A stretch of 64,000 nt of DNA from Halorhabdus rudnickae (GTDB lineage: Archaea > Halobacteriota > Halobacteria > Halobacteriales > Haloarculaceae): NCBI RefSeq assembly GCF_900880625.1, contig NZ_CAAHFB010000001.1, forward strand, positions 1,054,001 to 1,118,000. The letters are read 5' to 3'. Under the pieces are notes generated by a model that was not told where the DNA came from, made no database searches, and saw only the letters and a list, made by a program, of their open reading frames with translations. A program made the translations under genes and the position numbers. Within the stretch, counting starts at the first letter, position 1, and the number at the start of each line of letters is the position of its first letter. Below are positions 8,194 through 17,878 of this stretch, one piece after another.

Positions 8194-10194
8194 ATGGAGG
8201 ACCAATATCTCGACGCGTTCATCCGTGAGAGCGAGGAGGCGATCACGGAGCTGAACAACTCGTTGCTCGAACTCGAATCGGACCCGGACGACCAGCAAGC
8301 GATGGACTCGATCTTCCGGACGGCTCACACGCTGAAGGGCAACTTCGGCGCGATGGGCTTCGAGGAAGCGAGTAACCTAGCCCACGCGATCGAAGACCTG
8401 CTGGACGAGATGCGCCAGGGGGAGATGGATGTCACCCCCGAGATCATGGACCTCGTCTTCGCCGGTGTGGACGATATCGAAGCCATCGTCGGCGAGATCG
8501 AAGCCGAGGGCGAATCGACGGTCGAGACCGCAGCGATGGTCGAAGACATCCGGACGGTCATCGAGGAAGGTGCCGACGCGGCCGGTTCCGACCACGAGGC
8601 TGGTCGTGACCGATCCGAAGACGGATCGGCGTCCGGTGAGGACAGTACCGCAGCCGCCGACGGCGACACGGTCGACGTCGAGTCCGTCCTCGAACGCGTG
8701 GACGTCCCGAAACCAGACGAAAGATCGGTCTACCACGTCAGCGTCGACGTCGGCGACGGGAACATGCAGGGTGTCGATGCGATGCTCGCCGTCGAATCGC
8801 TGATCGAAGAACTCGACGTGCTTGCGACCGATCCCGACCGGGAGGCCATCGAGGACGGTGACTTCGAGGAGACGTTCTCGGCGTTCGTCGCTGACGACGA
8901 CGGAGAGAGCGTCCAGTCGACACTCGACGGGATGGGTCCCATCGAGGCGGCGACGGTGACCGACGCGACCCAAGCAGTCGCGGCGTCGGACACTGGATCG
9001 ACCGACGACGGGGGCTCTACGCCATCGTCGTCGGCGAGCAGCACCGACTCCTCGGTCGACGAGATCAAGTCAGTCCGGGTCGATGTCGGACAACTCGATA
9101 CGCTCCACGGGCTGGTCGAGCAGCTAGTCACCAGTCGGATCAAGCTTCGACGAGCGGTCGAAGACGAGAGTCTGGACTCGGCCAACGAGACGTTGAACGA
9201 ACTCGATAAGATCACCGCCAGCCTCCAGAACACCGTCATGGACATGCGGTTGATCCCGCTGCGGAAAGTCGTCGGAAAGTTCCCCCGGCTGGTTCGGGAC
9301 CTCTCGCGGGATCTCGGTAAGGAGATCGAGTTCACTATCGAGGGTGAGGACATCGAACTCGACCGGACGATCCTCACCGAAATCTCCGATCCCCTGATGC
9401 ACATCCTCCGGAATGCCGTCGATCACGGGATCGAATCTCCCGAAGAGCGCGAACAGAAGGGCAAGCCACGCGAAGGGCATATCGAATTGCGGGCCTCCCG
9501 GGAACGCGATCACGTCGTCATCACTGTCGAGGACGACGGCGCGGGGTTAGATGTCGAAGGGATCCGCGAGCAAGCCCTCGAAAGCGGAGTCCGCTCGGCA
9601 GACGAACTCGAGCGGATGGACGACTCGGCGATCTATGACCTCGTGTTCCACCCGGGCTTCTCGACGGCCGAAGAAGTAACCGACACCAGCGGTCGTGGCG
9701 TCGGAATGGACGTCGTCCACGAGACGGTCACGCAACTGGACGGGTCAGTCAACGTCGAGTCGACCCAGGGCGAAGGGACGACTGTCTCTCTGCGCCTGCC
9801 GGTGACCATGGCCATCGTGAAGGTGCTTTTCGTCCAGGTCGGCAAGGAGCAATACGGAATCCCGATCAAGAACGTCGACGAAATCACCGCAGCCACGGAG
9901 GCCCGAACGATCAACGGTAACGAGGTCATCAAGCACAACGACGAGATCTACCCGATCATCGACCTTGCGGAAGGCTTCGACGTCCCCGGGGAGACCGCAA
10001 ACGGCGACGGCATGCTCGTCCGCGTCCGCGAGTCCGAACGGAAGGTCGCTCTCCACTGCGACGAGGTCAACAGCCAGGAAGAAGTCGTCGTCAAGCCCCT
10101 CGAAGGCATCCTCTCGGGAACGCCTGGACTCTCGGGGACAGCCGTCCTCGGCGACGGAAACATCGTCCACATCCTGGACGTCGTGACGCTGTAG
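8194..10194 (+). CDS. cheA: Chemotaxis histidine kinase CheA
   Basis: 666 residues with the full CheA order. The P1 Hpt domain has phospho-accepting His45 in FRTAHTLKGNFG. An acidic linker and P2-like CheY/CheB-docking region span about 150-250. The P3 dimerisation helices lie at about 290-350. The P4 kinase domain has N box HILRNAVDHGIE, G1 VEDDGAGLD and G2 GRGVGMDVV. The P5 CheW-like domain runs from about 540 to the end. It autophosphorylates and passes phosphate to CheY and CheB. GGAGG lies 14 bases upstream inside the end of cheB. No key residue is missing. Confidence 0.97.
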   Translation: MEDQYLDAFIRESEEAITELNNSLLELESDPDDQQAMDSIFRTAHTLKGNFGAMGFEEASNLAHAIEDLLDEMRQGEMDVTPEIMDLVFAGVDDIEAIVGEIEAEGESTVETAAMVEDIRTVIEEGADAAGSDHEAGRDRSEDGSASGEDSTAAADGDTVDVESVLERVDVPKPDERSVYHVSVDVGDGNMQGVDAMLAVESLIEELDVLATDPDREAIEDGDFEETFSAFVADDDGESVQSTLDGMGPIEAATVTDATQAVAASDTGSTDDGGSTPSSSASSTDSSVDEIKSVRVDVGQLDTLHGLVEQLVTSRIKLRRAVEDESLDSANETLNELDKITASLQNTVMDMRLIPLRKVVGKFPRLVRDLSRDLGKEIEFTIEGEDIELDRTILTEISDPLMHILRNAVDHGIESPEEREQKGKPREGHIELRASRERDHVVITVEDDGAGLDVEGIREQALESGVRSADELERMDDSAIYDLVFHPGFSTAEEVTDTSGRGVGMDVVHETVTQLDGSVNVESTQGEGTTVSLRLPVTMAIVKVLFVQVGKEQYGIPIKNVDEITAATEARTINGNEVIKHNDEIYPIIDLAEGFDVPGETANGDGMLVRVRESERKVALHCDEVNSQEEVVVKPLEGILSGTPGLSGTAVLGDGNIVHILDVVTL

Positions 10195-10309
10195 CGGGCC
10201 TGCACACACCGTCGGTTGTGACGGCTATCCCTTTTGTACGCGTGAGACCGTTGACAACCGTTGCAATCAATACTACCGAGCCCTCACTACTGGGTAACGT
10301 GACCTATCG

Positions 10310-11125
10310 ATGAGTCGCCGGTCAGGATCCCAGCGGGGATTTGAGTCCCTGCTCGAGTACCTCGAGTCGGAGCTATCGTTCGAATCCGACTTCTACAACG
10401 ACGCCTACATGGACCGGCGGATCACCGCCCGGATGCGTCGCACTGACAACGAGAACTACCGCACTTACAAGCGGCTGCTCGAAAGCGACCCCGATGAGCA
10501 GGAAGCGCTGCTGGATTCGCTTTCGATCAACGTCACCGGGTTCTTCCGTAACCCCGATGCCTGGGAGGGACTACGGCCGATCCTCAAGAGGTTGACCGCC
10601 GAAAACCGCGAGGTCCAGGCCTGGAGTGCGCCCTGTGCCGACGGTCGCGAACCGTACTCCCTGGCGATGCTCGCCCGGGACGACCCGGACATCCGGGCCG
10701 ACCGGCTGGACATCCTGGCGACGGACATCAACCCTGATATCCTGGAAACGGCACGCAACGGGGTCTACGAAGCCTCCCAGACAAGCGACATCGAGGCGGA
10801 GCTGGAACCGCTGGCAGACAGCGACCGATACATCGACCGCGAGGGCGACACCTTCACCGTCCGGGACGACATCCGCGAGATGGTCTCCTTCAAACAGCAC
10901 GATCTCATCGGCGGCGACCCAAAGAGCGGGTTCGATCTCCTGCTGTGTCGGAACTTCCTCATCTACATTGATGCCGCCTACAAGAACCCGATCTTCGAGA
11001 CTATCCGCGGCTCGCTTCGATCGGGCGGGTACCTCATGATCGGAATGACCGAAACCATTCCGGCTGGCGCGCGCTCGGCCTTCGAGGCGGCCGACAAACA
11101 ACACCGGATCTACGAGCGGACATGA
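10310..11125 (+). CDS. cheR: Receptor methyltransferase CheR
   Basis: 271 residues. An N-terminal helical CheR domain (FESLLEYLESELSFESDFYN; TARMRR) is followed by a SAM-binding methyltransferase domain with WSAPCADGREPYSLAM in place of the common CSTGEEPYSLAM, then LATDINPDIL and LLLCRNFLIYID. It methylates glutamates on transducers, opposing CheB. It lies 115 bases after cheA. Its stop is one base from the start of the HEAT-repeat gene, so the two are co-translated. Confidence 0.96.
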   Translation: MSRRSGSQRGFESLLEYLESELSFESDFYNDAYMDRRITARMRRTDNENYRTYKRLLESDPDEQEALLDSLSINVTGFFRNPDAWEGLRPILKRLTAENREVQAWSAPCADGREPYSLAMLARDDPDIRADRLDILATDINPDILETARNGVYEASQTSDIEAELEPLADSDRYIDREGDTFTVRDDIREMVSFKQHDLIGGDPKSGFDLLLCRNFLIYIDAAYKNPIFETIRGSLRSGGYLMIGMTETIPAGARSAFEAADKQHRIYERT

Positions 11126-11126
11126 T

Positions 11127-12353
11127 ATGTCACTCTTCCAATTAGAGCGAGAGGGCGACGTTCAGGAACTTATCAGATTACTCCGTGAGAGCGACAACGA
11201 CGACGTCCGACAGCGTGCAGCGTCGATCCTGGGAGAGTTCGACGACCACCAGGATCGCCGAGACATCGTCAGTGCGCTCGTCCGGGCTGCCCGAGAGGAC
11301 GACACCGGTGCGGTGACCGCGGCAGCCGTCGACTCGCTGGACGACCTCGGCGGGGACGCGATCGAGGCACTGATCGAGGATATGGCCGGGGCTGATTTCG
11401 ACGCTGAGAGTGCCGAGTGGGTGCGCGCAAAGGCGTTCATCAACGCTCTGGAGGCCGACGTGCCGGAACTCCGGATGGCCGCCGCCAACGGACTCGGCCA
11501 GTTCGGCGACAACGACGCGATCGAGCCGCTGGTGGCTCGCTTCGAGGACGACGATCCCCGCGTCCGGGCGCGGGCAGCACGGGCCTGTGGATCGATCGGG
11601 GATCCGCGCGCTGTGAGCGCACTAGAAGAGTTGCTCACTGATCCGACAGTCGTGGTGCGCCGGGAGGCCGCCGAAGCACTGGGGCAAATCGGCAATCGGC
11701 AAGCTCTGGGGGCGTTGCTGGACATGTACGACGACCCCTCCGAGCGCGTCCGGCGGATCGCCGTCGGCGCGTTCGGCAACTTCGAGAACGCCTCGCCGGT
11801 CGATGCGCTAGTGGCGGCCCTCTCGGACGAATCGGCGATCGTCCGTCGGACAGCGGTGTACTCGCTCATCGAATTGCTCGCGAACGTCCCGACCGAAAAG
11901 AGCCACGAAATCAGAGAGACGATCGTCGATCGGTTGAGCGAGACCGACGACGAGAGTGTCGTCGTGCCGCTGGTCGAGATCATCGAGGAAGGGACACAGG
12001 CCGCCCAGCGGCGCAATACGGCGTGGTTGCTGGGACGGGTCGTTACTGACGCCGACGAGCGGGTGGTCGATGCACTCGTCGAAACACTCGCCGACGACGA
12101 TCAGATGACCGCCCAGTTCGCGGCGACAAGCCTCGCCCAGCTTGAGGACGACCGCGTCGAGGAGCGACTGCTCGATGTCGTCACGGACACGGATCAGCCC
12201 ACGAATGCCCGGACGCAGGCGATCTTCACGCTGGGCAAAGTCGGCGGCGATCGCGCCCGAGAGACACTCGATACACTCTTAGACGAGACCGACGAGGAAG
12301 AGGTCCGTAAACGGGCCTTCTCGGCGATTTCGAAACTCGGGGGTCGACTATGA
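11127..12353 (+). CDS. HEAT-repeat protein co-transcribed with cheR
   Basis: 408 residues, almost entirely HEAT/PBS-lyase-like helical repeats of ~31-35 residues. Examples are ELRMAAANGLGQFGDNDAIE, RVRARAARACGSIGDPRAVS and VVRREAAEALGQIGNRQALG. No catalytic motif or membrane segment is present, so it should be a cytosolic protein-binding scaffold. The start is one base from the cheR stop. HEAT-repeat genes occur near che/archaellum genes in other haloarchaea, which supports a motility-related adaptor role, perhaps with CheF or the transducer array; this is inference. The N-terminus (LFQLEREGDVQELIRLLRES) already fits a repeat, so this start is right. Confidence 0.9.
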   Translation: MSLFQLEREGDVQELIRLLRESDNDDVRQRAASILGEFDDHQDRRDIVSALVRAAREDDTGAVTAAAVDSLDDLGGDAIEALIEDMAGADFDAESAEWVRAKAFINALEADVPELRMAAANGLGQFGDNDAIEPLVARFEDDDPRVRARAARACGSIGDPRAVSALEELLTDPTVVVRREAAEALGQIGNRQALGALLDMYDDPSERVRRIAVGAFGNFENASPVDALVAALSDESAIVRRTAVYSLIELLANVPTEKSHEIRETIVDRLSETDDESVVVPLVEIIEEGTQAAQRRNTAWLLGRVVTDADERVVDALVETLADDDQMTAQFAATSLAQLEDDRVEERLLDVVTDTDQPTNARTQAIFTLGKVGGDRARETLDTLLDETDEEEVRKRAFSAISKLGGRL

Positions 12354-12386
12354 ATAATCCTGAGTGTCCGATCACTCCGAGAGCGA

Positions 12387-14078
12387 TCAGGCCAGAAGGG
12401 GAACTTTCTTCGAGACGATAGTTTCCCAGGTAGCGTTGTTGATCGTGATGCGGCCGTCACGCTCGGGTGCGATCGGGGTTTCTGCTTCGATACGTCGGAT
12501 GAGCAGACTGGAAAGCAGCGGGCCGTTGACCGGCTTGAGAATCCGTGGCACGTCGGCCAACATTTCGTAGCCGTCGCCGCCTCCCGAAACGAAGTTGTTC
12601 GTAGCGAGAGAATAGGTCGCGTCGGGATCGATCGCTTCCCCGTTGACAGTCACCTCGGTGATGCGATCGCCGACCTCGTTGTTCATATCGTACGTGTACT
12701 CCATGCCAGCAACCTGCGGGAATCGACCGGAGAGACGTTCGACCTCGCTAACCCCGTTTTCGAGGGTCGCGAGCAGCGTTTCTCCAGTGACTTCCAAGAC
12801 AGTCAGCCGGTTGCCGAACGGGAAGATGTTGACGATGTCACGCTGGGTAAGCGTTCCGGGCTCGTATTGGGAGTCCGTCCGGATACCGCCGCCGTTCATG
12901 AGCGCAACATCGACATCGGCATCGAGGTGATTGCGCATCTTCTCGGCAACGTAGTTCCCGAGGTTGGACTCCTCGCGGCGGACGACTTTTTCACGCGCAT
13001 CAAGAGTCGTTTCGGTACGTCCGATCTCTGCTCCAACTTCCTCCTCGAGTCGGTCCCGGTAGGACCGCATAAGATCCGCCACTTCTGGATTGGGTTCGAG
13101 GCCGCGCTCGACCTCTTCAGCCAACGAGTGACGGGTAAACTCGTGGGAGACGACTTCGCCGTCCTCGACTTCGAGGTGAAGCTCGGCGAGATATTTGAAC
13201 TCGTCTCCGATGATCGAGACGAGACTGCCGTTGACGACTTTCGGCGTCTCGTAGGCAAGTGCCGCGTGATCGCCGACGTAGGCGTCAACACCGTCGACCT
13301 TCGGGGCGACCTCTTCCTCGACAACCGGACTGGCGACGTGTGAGAGAACGACAACGACATCGGCCCCTTCCTCGCGCATCTGCGGAACGACTTCCTGTAA
13401 CGCGGGGGCTGGTTCGAGCACCTCGGCGTTGCCGACAGTCGCAACGTTGGGCGTCTCTTCGGTGAGGATGCCGGTCAAGCCGACCGTGATGCCGTCGACC
13501 TCAGTGAGAACATATTTCTTTGCGCCTTCTTCCTTGGCGAATACCTCGCCCGTCTCACCGTCGATCGTGTTGGCGCTGAGCCACGGGAAGTCGCTGTTTG
13601 CGACTTGTTCTCGGAACGTGTCCGGACCCATGTCGAAGTCATGGTTTCCGAATCCATCGTAGTCGAGTGACCCGGCGTTGAGAGCGTCGACAATGTGTTT
13701 GCCATCGAAGACGGACGACAGGACAGACGACGCCAGATCGTCACCGACCCCCAGGCGTAGGGCATTAGGATACTCCTCGTTGAGTTGATCCATCAGCCCG
13801 ATGTAGTTGGCAATGTTCTCGGCATTGTCGAGTTCACCGTAGCGACCCTGCAAGTGGGTGTCGTGGATGATCGAGACCGTCCCAGTCGCCGATTCGGTTT
13901 CAGTCGGCGTCTCGGTCGGCGTGTCGGTCGGCGTGTCAGTCGGCATGTCAGTTTCGGGTGGTTCGGTCGTTTCCGCTTTGTTCGATGACGAACAACCAGC
14001 CAGACCGACGAAAACCCCTGCCGATCCCATCGTCTTCAGCAAGGTACGTCGCGAAACAGGATTAGTATCTTGAGACAC
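12387..14078 (-). CDS. 5'-nucleotidase / cyclic-nucleotide phosphodiesterase family lipoprotein (UshA-like)
   Basis: 563 residues, starting with GTG. A Tat signal (SRRTLLKTMGSAG) ends in a lipobox with lipidated Cys29 (LAGC), so the enzyme is anchored outside the cell. A TPTDTPTETPTETES linker follows. The metallophosphatase domain has the metal ligands in HDTHLQGRYGE, GNHDFD and LSHVASP. The C-terminal 5'-nucleotidase domain has GGGIR, FPFGNRL and SGGGDGYEML. Family members hydrolyse extracellular nucleotides to nucleosides and phosphate. It is convergent with the HEAT gene and stands alone. Substrate cannot be told from sequence. Confidence 0.92.
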   Translation of the reverse strand: MSQDTNPVSRRTLLKTMGSAGVFVGLAGCSSSNKAETTEPPETDMPTDTPTDTPTETPTETESATGTVSIIHDTHLQGRYGELDNAENIANYIGLMDQLNEEYPNALRLGVGDDLASSVLSSVFDGKHIVDALNAGSLDYDGFGNHDFDMGPDTFREQVANSDFPWLSANTIDGETGEVFAKEEGAKKYVLTEVDGITVGLTGILTEETPNVATVGNAEVLEPAPALQEVVPQMREEGADVVVVLSHVASPVVEEEVAPKVDGVDAYVGDHAALAYETPKVVNGSLVSIIGDEFKYLAELHLEVEDGEVVSHEFTRHSLAEEVERGLEPNPEVADLMRSYRDRLEEEVGAEIGRTETTLDAREKVVRREESNLGNYVAEKMRNHLDADVDVALMNGGGIRTDSQYEPGTLTQRDIVNIFPFGNRLTVLEVTGETLLATLENGVSEVERLSGRFPQVAGMEYTYDMNNEVGDRITEVTVNGEAIDPDATYSLATNNFVSGGGDGYEMLADVPRILKPVNGPLLSSLLIRRIEAETPIAPERDGRITINNATWETIVSKKVPLLA

Positions 14079-14670
14079 GACTAACCTTTATAGCTCCAAA
14101 CACACATGAAAATTCCTAAAAGTGTCCCCGGTTGCCGCTTTGACTCGTAGACTACAGTTCGAGGGGAACCGGCGTGAAAAGCACGAAGACATCTTTAAAG
14201 GCAAATATTCAGATGAGCGAGTGCGCAGGGCGACAATACTGAACGTAGCGACCGATGTGTTGTTTCAACTAGAGGACTAGTTTTAATCCACCTGAGTGTA
14301 TATACCAGAAGAGTATTCGTTGCTACGTCGCGCAGTCGCTCTCTCCCATTTGGACAACCAACAGGAGTAAAGAGGTTTGACGACTGCCACCTAACCCGAC
14401 GACCAGACCGGACCACACTGAAAAGTGACGGTGAACACACGCTCACGGACATCGAAGGCTGGGTTGTCCAGGTCGTCAAATACGGACGGAAATGTACCGA
14501 CAGCGAGTAGATCACAGGATGGTTGCTCCGCTCAAATGGTCGTCTCCCAGCGAGCACCGATGACAAACGGCCAATCACCGTCTTGGAGATCCAGAACACA
14601 GGGCTTGCCGGAACGCGCTCGAGGGGATCCGACGCGGGTATTTTTGTCCGTCGGCCTCCGACGGGAAGAC
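14079..14670. other. Gap between nucleotidase and DUF5788-like genes
   Basis: About 590 bases without a convincing gene. The left part is AT-rich with TATA-like elements (for example around 14108-14118 and 14298-14306). Bases 14349-14510 on the + strand hold an open 53-codon stretch ending in TAG (TLKSDGEHTLTDIEGWVVQV) that looks protein-like but has no start codon in a sensible place. It may be a gene remnant. Longer frames across this gap have no recognisable content. Confidence 0.4.
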
Positions 14671-15120
14671 GTGCACGAGTACGAACGCAAACAACTCCTC
14701 GAACGGATCGAGCGCGAGGGCGCGACGGTGGGGGCCGAGATCCCAGACGCTATCGAGATCGACGGGGAGTCACTCGATCTACGCACGATCGTCTTCGAGA
14801 CCAGGCGGCGAGAAACCGTTCCGGCCGAGGAGCGCGACCGCGTCGAGTCCGTCAAGACGAAGCTCAGACGAGAGCGAAATCGCCGAGTCGAACGGCTCGA
14901 ATCGGCGTCGTTGTCCTACGACGAGGGTGAGACGCTGGCCGAGTCGATCGTCGGGATCGACCGGGCGCTTCACGCCCTGGAGACTCTCGAACCCGCCGAT
15001 GTCGGGGCCGAACGGGACGCCGCGACGGCCGCAGACCGTCGACGCTGGATGCGGTTCCTCCGGAAGGCACTCGGCCAGGACGGGGATGCAGGTGATCGAC
15101 GCGCACGGGGTGGGCCATGA
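14671..15120 (+). CDS. DUF5788-like haloarchaeal protein
   Basis: 149 residues from a GTG start (HEYERKQLLERIEREGATVG...). The frame is open 246 bases further upstream, but that part is Arg/Ser-rich and unlike coding sequence here, so the internal GTG is preferred; a TTG nine codons earlier is also possible. The protein is helical and strongly charged, with IPDAIEIDGESLDLRTIVFE followed by an Arg/Glu-rich coiled-coil-like segment. I recognise the pattern as haloarchaeal DUF5788; no activity is known to me. Its last four bases overlap the polX start, so it is probably co-translated with polX. Confidence 0.75.
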   Translation: MHEYERKQLLERIEREGATVGAEIPDAIEIDGESLDLRTIVFETRRRETVPAEERDRVESVKTKLRRERNRRVERLESASLSYDEGETLAESIVGIDRALHALETLEPADVGAERDAATAADRRRWMRFLRKALGQDGDAGDRRARGGP

Positions 15121-16868
15121 CGAGCAACGCCGAGGTCGCCGAGCGTCTCGAGGAGTTCGCCGACCTACTGGAGGCCAAAGACGTCGAGTACAAGCCCCGG
15201 GCCTACCGGCGGGCCGCCGAGAACGTCGCCGAATATCCCGAGGACGTCGCCGACCTTGCCGATGAAGGGGTCCAAGCCGTCCAGGGAATCGATCGCGTGG
15301 GCGAGGCCATCGCGTCGAAGATCGTCGAGTACGTCGAAACCGGCGAGATAGCGGAACTCGAGGCGTTACGCGAGCAGTTGCCCGTCGAAATGGACGCGCT
15401 GACGAGCGTCGAGGGCGTCGGCCCGAAGACCGTCGGCACGCTGTATGAGGCACTCGAGATCGAGACGCTCGACGACCTGGAGGCAGCAGCGCAGGCGGGC
15501 GAGATTCAGGATGTCTCGGGGTTCGGTGCGACGACCGAGGAGAATATCCTCTCAGGGATCGACTTCGCCCGACAGGCACACGAGCGTCAGTTGCTGGGCG
15601 ACGCCCGTCCCCGTGGCGAGCAGGTTGTGACGTACCTGAACGTCTCCGACGCCGTCGAGCGATGTGCGCTTGCCGGGTCGCTCAGGCGCTGGAACGCGAC
15701 CATCGGCGACGTCGACGTGCTGGTCGGCAGCGACGACCCCGCGACTGTCGTCGAAACGTTCACCGACTGGGGAGGGGTCGATCGGATCATCGAGGCCGGC
15801 GAGCAGAAGGCCAGCATCCGATCCCGTGGCGTCCGGATCGATCTCCGGGTTGTCGATCCGGCGGAGTTCGGCGCAGCCCTGCAGTACTTCACCGGCAGCA
15901 AGAGCCACAACGTCACGCTGCGCAACCGGGCGATCGAGCGCGGACTGAAGATGAACGAGTACGGCGTCTTCGACGTGAACGGTGTCGAAGAGGACGACCA
16001 GCGAGCGGGCGAGCGTGTGGCTGGAGAGACTGAAGAGTCGATGTACGACGCACTCGGATTGCCGCCGATCCCGCCGGAGCTACGAGAGGACCGCGGTGAG
16101 GTCGCAGCAGCAGTCGCGGGCGAACTGCCGACTCTCGTGGAGACGACGGACGTCCGCGGCGACCTGCACGTCCACACTGAGTGGTCCGACGGGAACGAAA
16201 CGATCGAGGGAATGGTCGAAGCTGCGGCCGAACGGGGCTACGAGTACGTCGCCATCACCGACCACGCGACCGGCCCGGGGATGGTCGGCGGCGTCGGCCT
16301 CGACGACGACGAATTGGGCGCGCAACTGGAAGAAGTTCGCGCCGTCGACGAACGGGAGGACGACATCACCGTGCTGGCGGGCGTCGAAGCGAACATCGAC
16401 GTCGATGGATCGATCTCGGTCGGGGACGACCTCCTCGCTGCGCTTGACCTCGTGGTCGCCTCGCCACATGCAGGCCTCGATGGAGACGGGACCGACCGCC
16501 TGATCGCCGCCGCCGAACACCCACACGTGGACATTATCGGCCATCCGACAGGCCGGTACCTGAACCGGCGCCCCGGACTGGATCTCGACGTTCCGAAAGT
16601 GGCCGCGGCCGCCGCCGACCACGACACCGCCCTAGAGATCAACGCCAACCCCCAACGTCTCGATCTCGGGGGAAACGAAGTCAAACAGGCTGTCGACGCG
16701 GGCGCGACGATCGTCGTCGATACCGATGCTCACCACCCGTCGAGCTACGACTTCACCCGGTTTGGCGTCCACACCGCCAGGCGCGGCTGGGCCGAAGTTG
16801 AAGACACGCTCAACACCTGGCCCCTCGGAAAGATACGTGAGTTCCTGGCAGAGGAGTCCGCGACCTAA
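15117..16868 (+). CDS. polX: Family X DNA polymerase / 3'-5' exonuclease PolX
   Basis: 583 residues. The N-terminal helix-hairpin-helix 8 kDa-type region spans about 1-150 (IDRVGEAIASKIVEY; VEGVGPKTVGTLYEAL). The nucleotidyltransferase core has GS-x-RR...GDVDVLV with the paired catalytic Asp. A C-terminal PHP phosphoesterase domain from about residue 345 has DLHVHTEWSDG, ITDHA, and later His/Asp metal ligands (GHPTGRY, DTDAHH). PolX fills gaps in base-excision repair; the PHP domain supplies the 3'-5' exonuclease and AP-site activities. It overlaps the preceding gene by four bases. All expected catalytic residues are present. Confidence 0.95.
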   Translation: MTSNAEVAERLEEFADLLEAKDVEYKPRAYRRAAENVAEYPEDVADLADEGVQAVQGIDRVGEAIASKIVEYVETGEIAELEALREQLPVEMDALTSVEGVGPKTVGTLYEALEIETLDDLEAAAQAGEIQDVSGFGATTEENILSGIDFARQAHERQLLGDARPRGEQVVTYLNVSDAVERCALAGSLRRWNATIGDVDVLVGSDDPATVVETFTDWGGVDRIIEAGEQKASIRSRGVRIDLRVVDPAEFGAALQYFTGSKSHNVTLRNRAIERGLKMNEYGVFDVNGVEEDDQRAGERVAGETEESMYDALGLPPIPPELREDRGEVAAAVAGELPTLVETTDVRGDLHVHTEWSDGNETIEGMVEAAAERGYEYVAITDHATGPGMVGGVGLDDDELGAQLEEVRAVDEREDDITVLAGVEANIDVDGSISVGDDLLAALDLVVASPHAGLDGDGTDRLIAAAEHPHVDIIGHPTGRYLNRRPGLDLDVPKVAAAAADHDTALEINANPQRLDLGGNEVKQAVDAGATIVVDTDAHHPSSYDFTRFGVHTARRGWAEVEDTLNTWPLGKIREFLAEESAT

Positions 16869-17329
16869 GGCAATAGCACACAACACGATCTGTAAAAACA
16901 TACCGATATAAAGTATAGAACTATATTGATACGATAGCTACTTCGATAGTACTTCACCGCTCAGCACACCATAGACTGGTGACCCAGAAACCACCGACCA
17001 GTCGGTGTTCCCCAGCTGCCGTTACTGAGGATTGAGTTACGGGATTCAGGCGTCGATCGGTAGCGCTACGACCCAGGTCACGGCTTCGCAGACGAGTACA
17101 GTACAGATCACCTTGACGAACAGCATCCGGGGAAAATCGACGGCAAATGCCCTCAATCATCCAATACTCACGAACACGGAAACTGTTGTCAGGAACGCCC
17201 GATCGGTTGGTCGTCACCTCGCAAATATCGGAATGGCCGACAGACAAATGACAATAAAATTCACTTTCCCACCAATAGTAAATAAAATTACCAATCCGAG
17301 ACGCCCGTCACGTTTCGTGGGCTATTGGA
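16869..17329. other. AT-rich gap after polX
   Basis: About 460 bases between two convergent genes. It is richer in A/T than its surroundings, with no recognisable gene, palindrome or insertion-sequence end. The open frame on the + strand (17032-17355) has no family signature and runs into the antisense of the next gene. I see nothing functional here. Confidence 0.5.
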
Positions 17330-17752
17330 TCACCACTCAACATCCAACTTTCTGACTACATATTCCCTGACGAGGTCGGCTCCGCCATAGAAGGACAGCC
17401 ACAGTGCGACGGCGAAGGCGAGAGAGGCGGCGACAGTATCAAGCGTAGTCGTGAGCAAGCCCTGCCAGCCGACGAGAAGTGAGACAAACGTGTCCAAGAC
17501 GACGGCCCCGAAAAACAGCGGCGAGAAGTAAACGACGATCCTGACCAGCGGTTGCTCGCGTGACCAGCGGCTCCAGTTTCGGACGATGAGCGGATAGAGG
17601 ATCAACGAGGAGACGATGAGGGCGATGCCCGTCACCAGCGCCTCGTTCTCGGGCGTAGCGACGGTGATCGTCGATCCAAGCGTAAAGGACGTCAGAATCC
17701 CAAGACTAACCGTCCAGATGACAGCTTTGAGTCGGGTTGGCGCTTCGCTCAT
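17330..17752 (-). CDS. Hypothetical four-helix membrane protein
   Basis: 140 residues with four hydrophobic segments at about 10-30, 36-57, 72-96 and 104-124, a basic loop RNWSRWSREQP between the second and third, and a charged tail. No family is recognised. It lies downstream of the sugar ABC permease on the same strand but beyond the poly-T terminator, so it is probably expressed separately. The start is the only in-frame ATG before the first membrane segment. Confidence 0.65.
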   Translation of the reverse strand: MSEAPTRLKAVIWTVSLGILTSFTLGSTITVATPENEALVTGIALIVSSLILYPLIVRNWSRWSREQPLVRIVVYFSPLFFGAVVLDTFVSLLVGWQGLLTTTLDTVAASLAFAVALWLSFYGGADLVREYVVRKLDVEW

Positions 17753-17859
17753 AGCGGAGGAATTGGAACAGGCGTCTCAAAACACTGGTGTTCGGCCGAC
17801 GGCGTCCGAGAGAGTAGCGCCTTCACGAATCGGACTCCGATCGTCCCGAAAACGTGCGT

Positions 17860-17878
17860 CAAAAAAGAAGAAAAGCCG
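17860..17878 (-). terminator. Poly-T terminator after the sugar ABC operon
   Basis: Immediately after the TAA of the last permease gene, the leftward strand reads GGCTTTTCTTCTTTTTTGAC. T-rich runs without a hairpin are the usual intrinsic terminators of archaea. Confidence 0.55.

Noticed and set aside
14195-14599. 134-residue leftward frame
   Set aside because: No family pattern, un-haloarchaeal composition (not acidic), no plausible promoter or ribosome-binding site.
17032-17355. 107-residue rightward frame after polX
   Set aside because: Basic, Thr/Asn-rich, without domain signature, and overlapping the membrane-protein gene in antisense.
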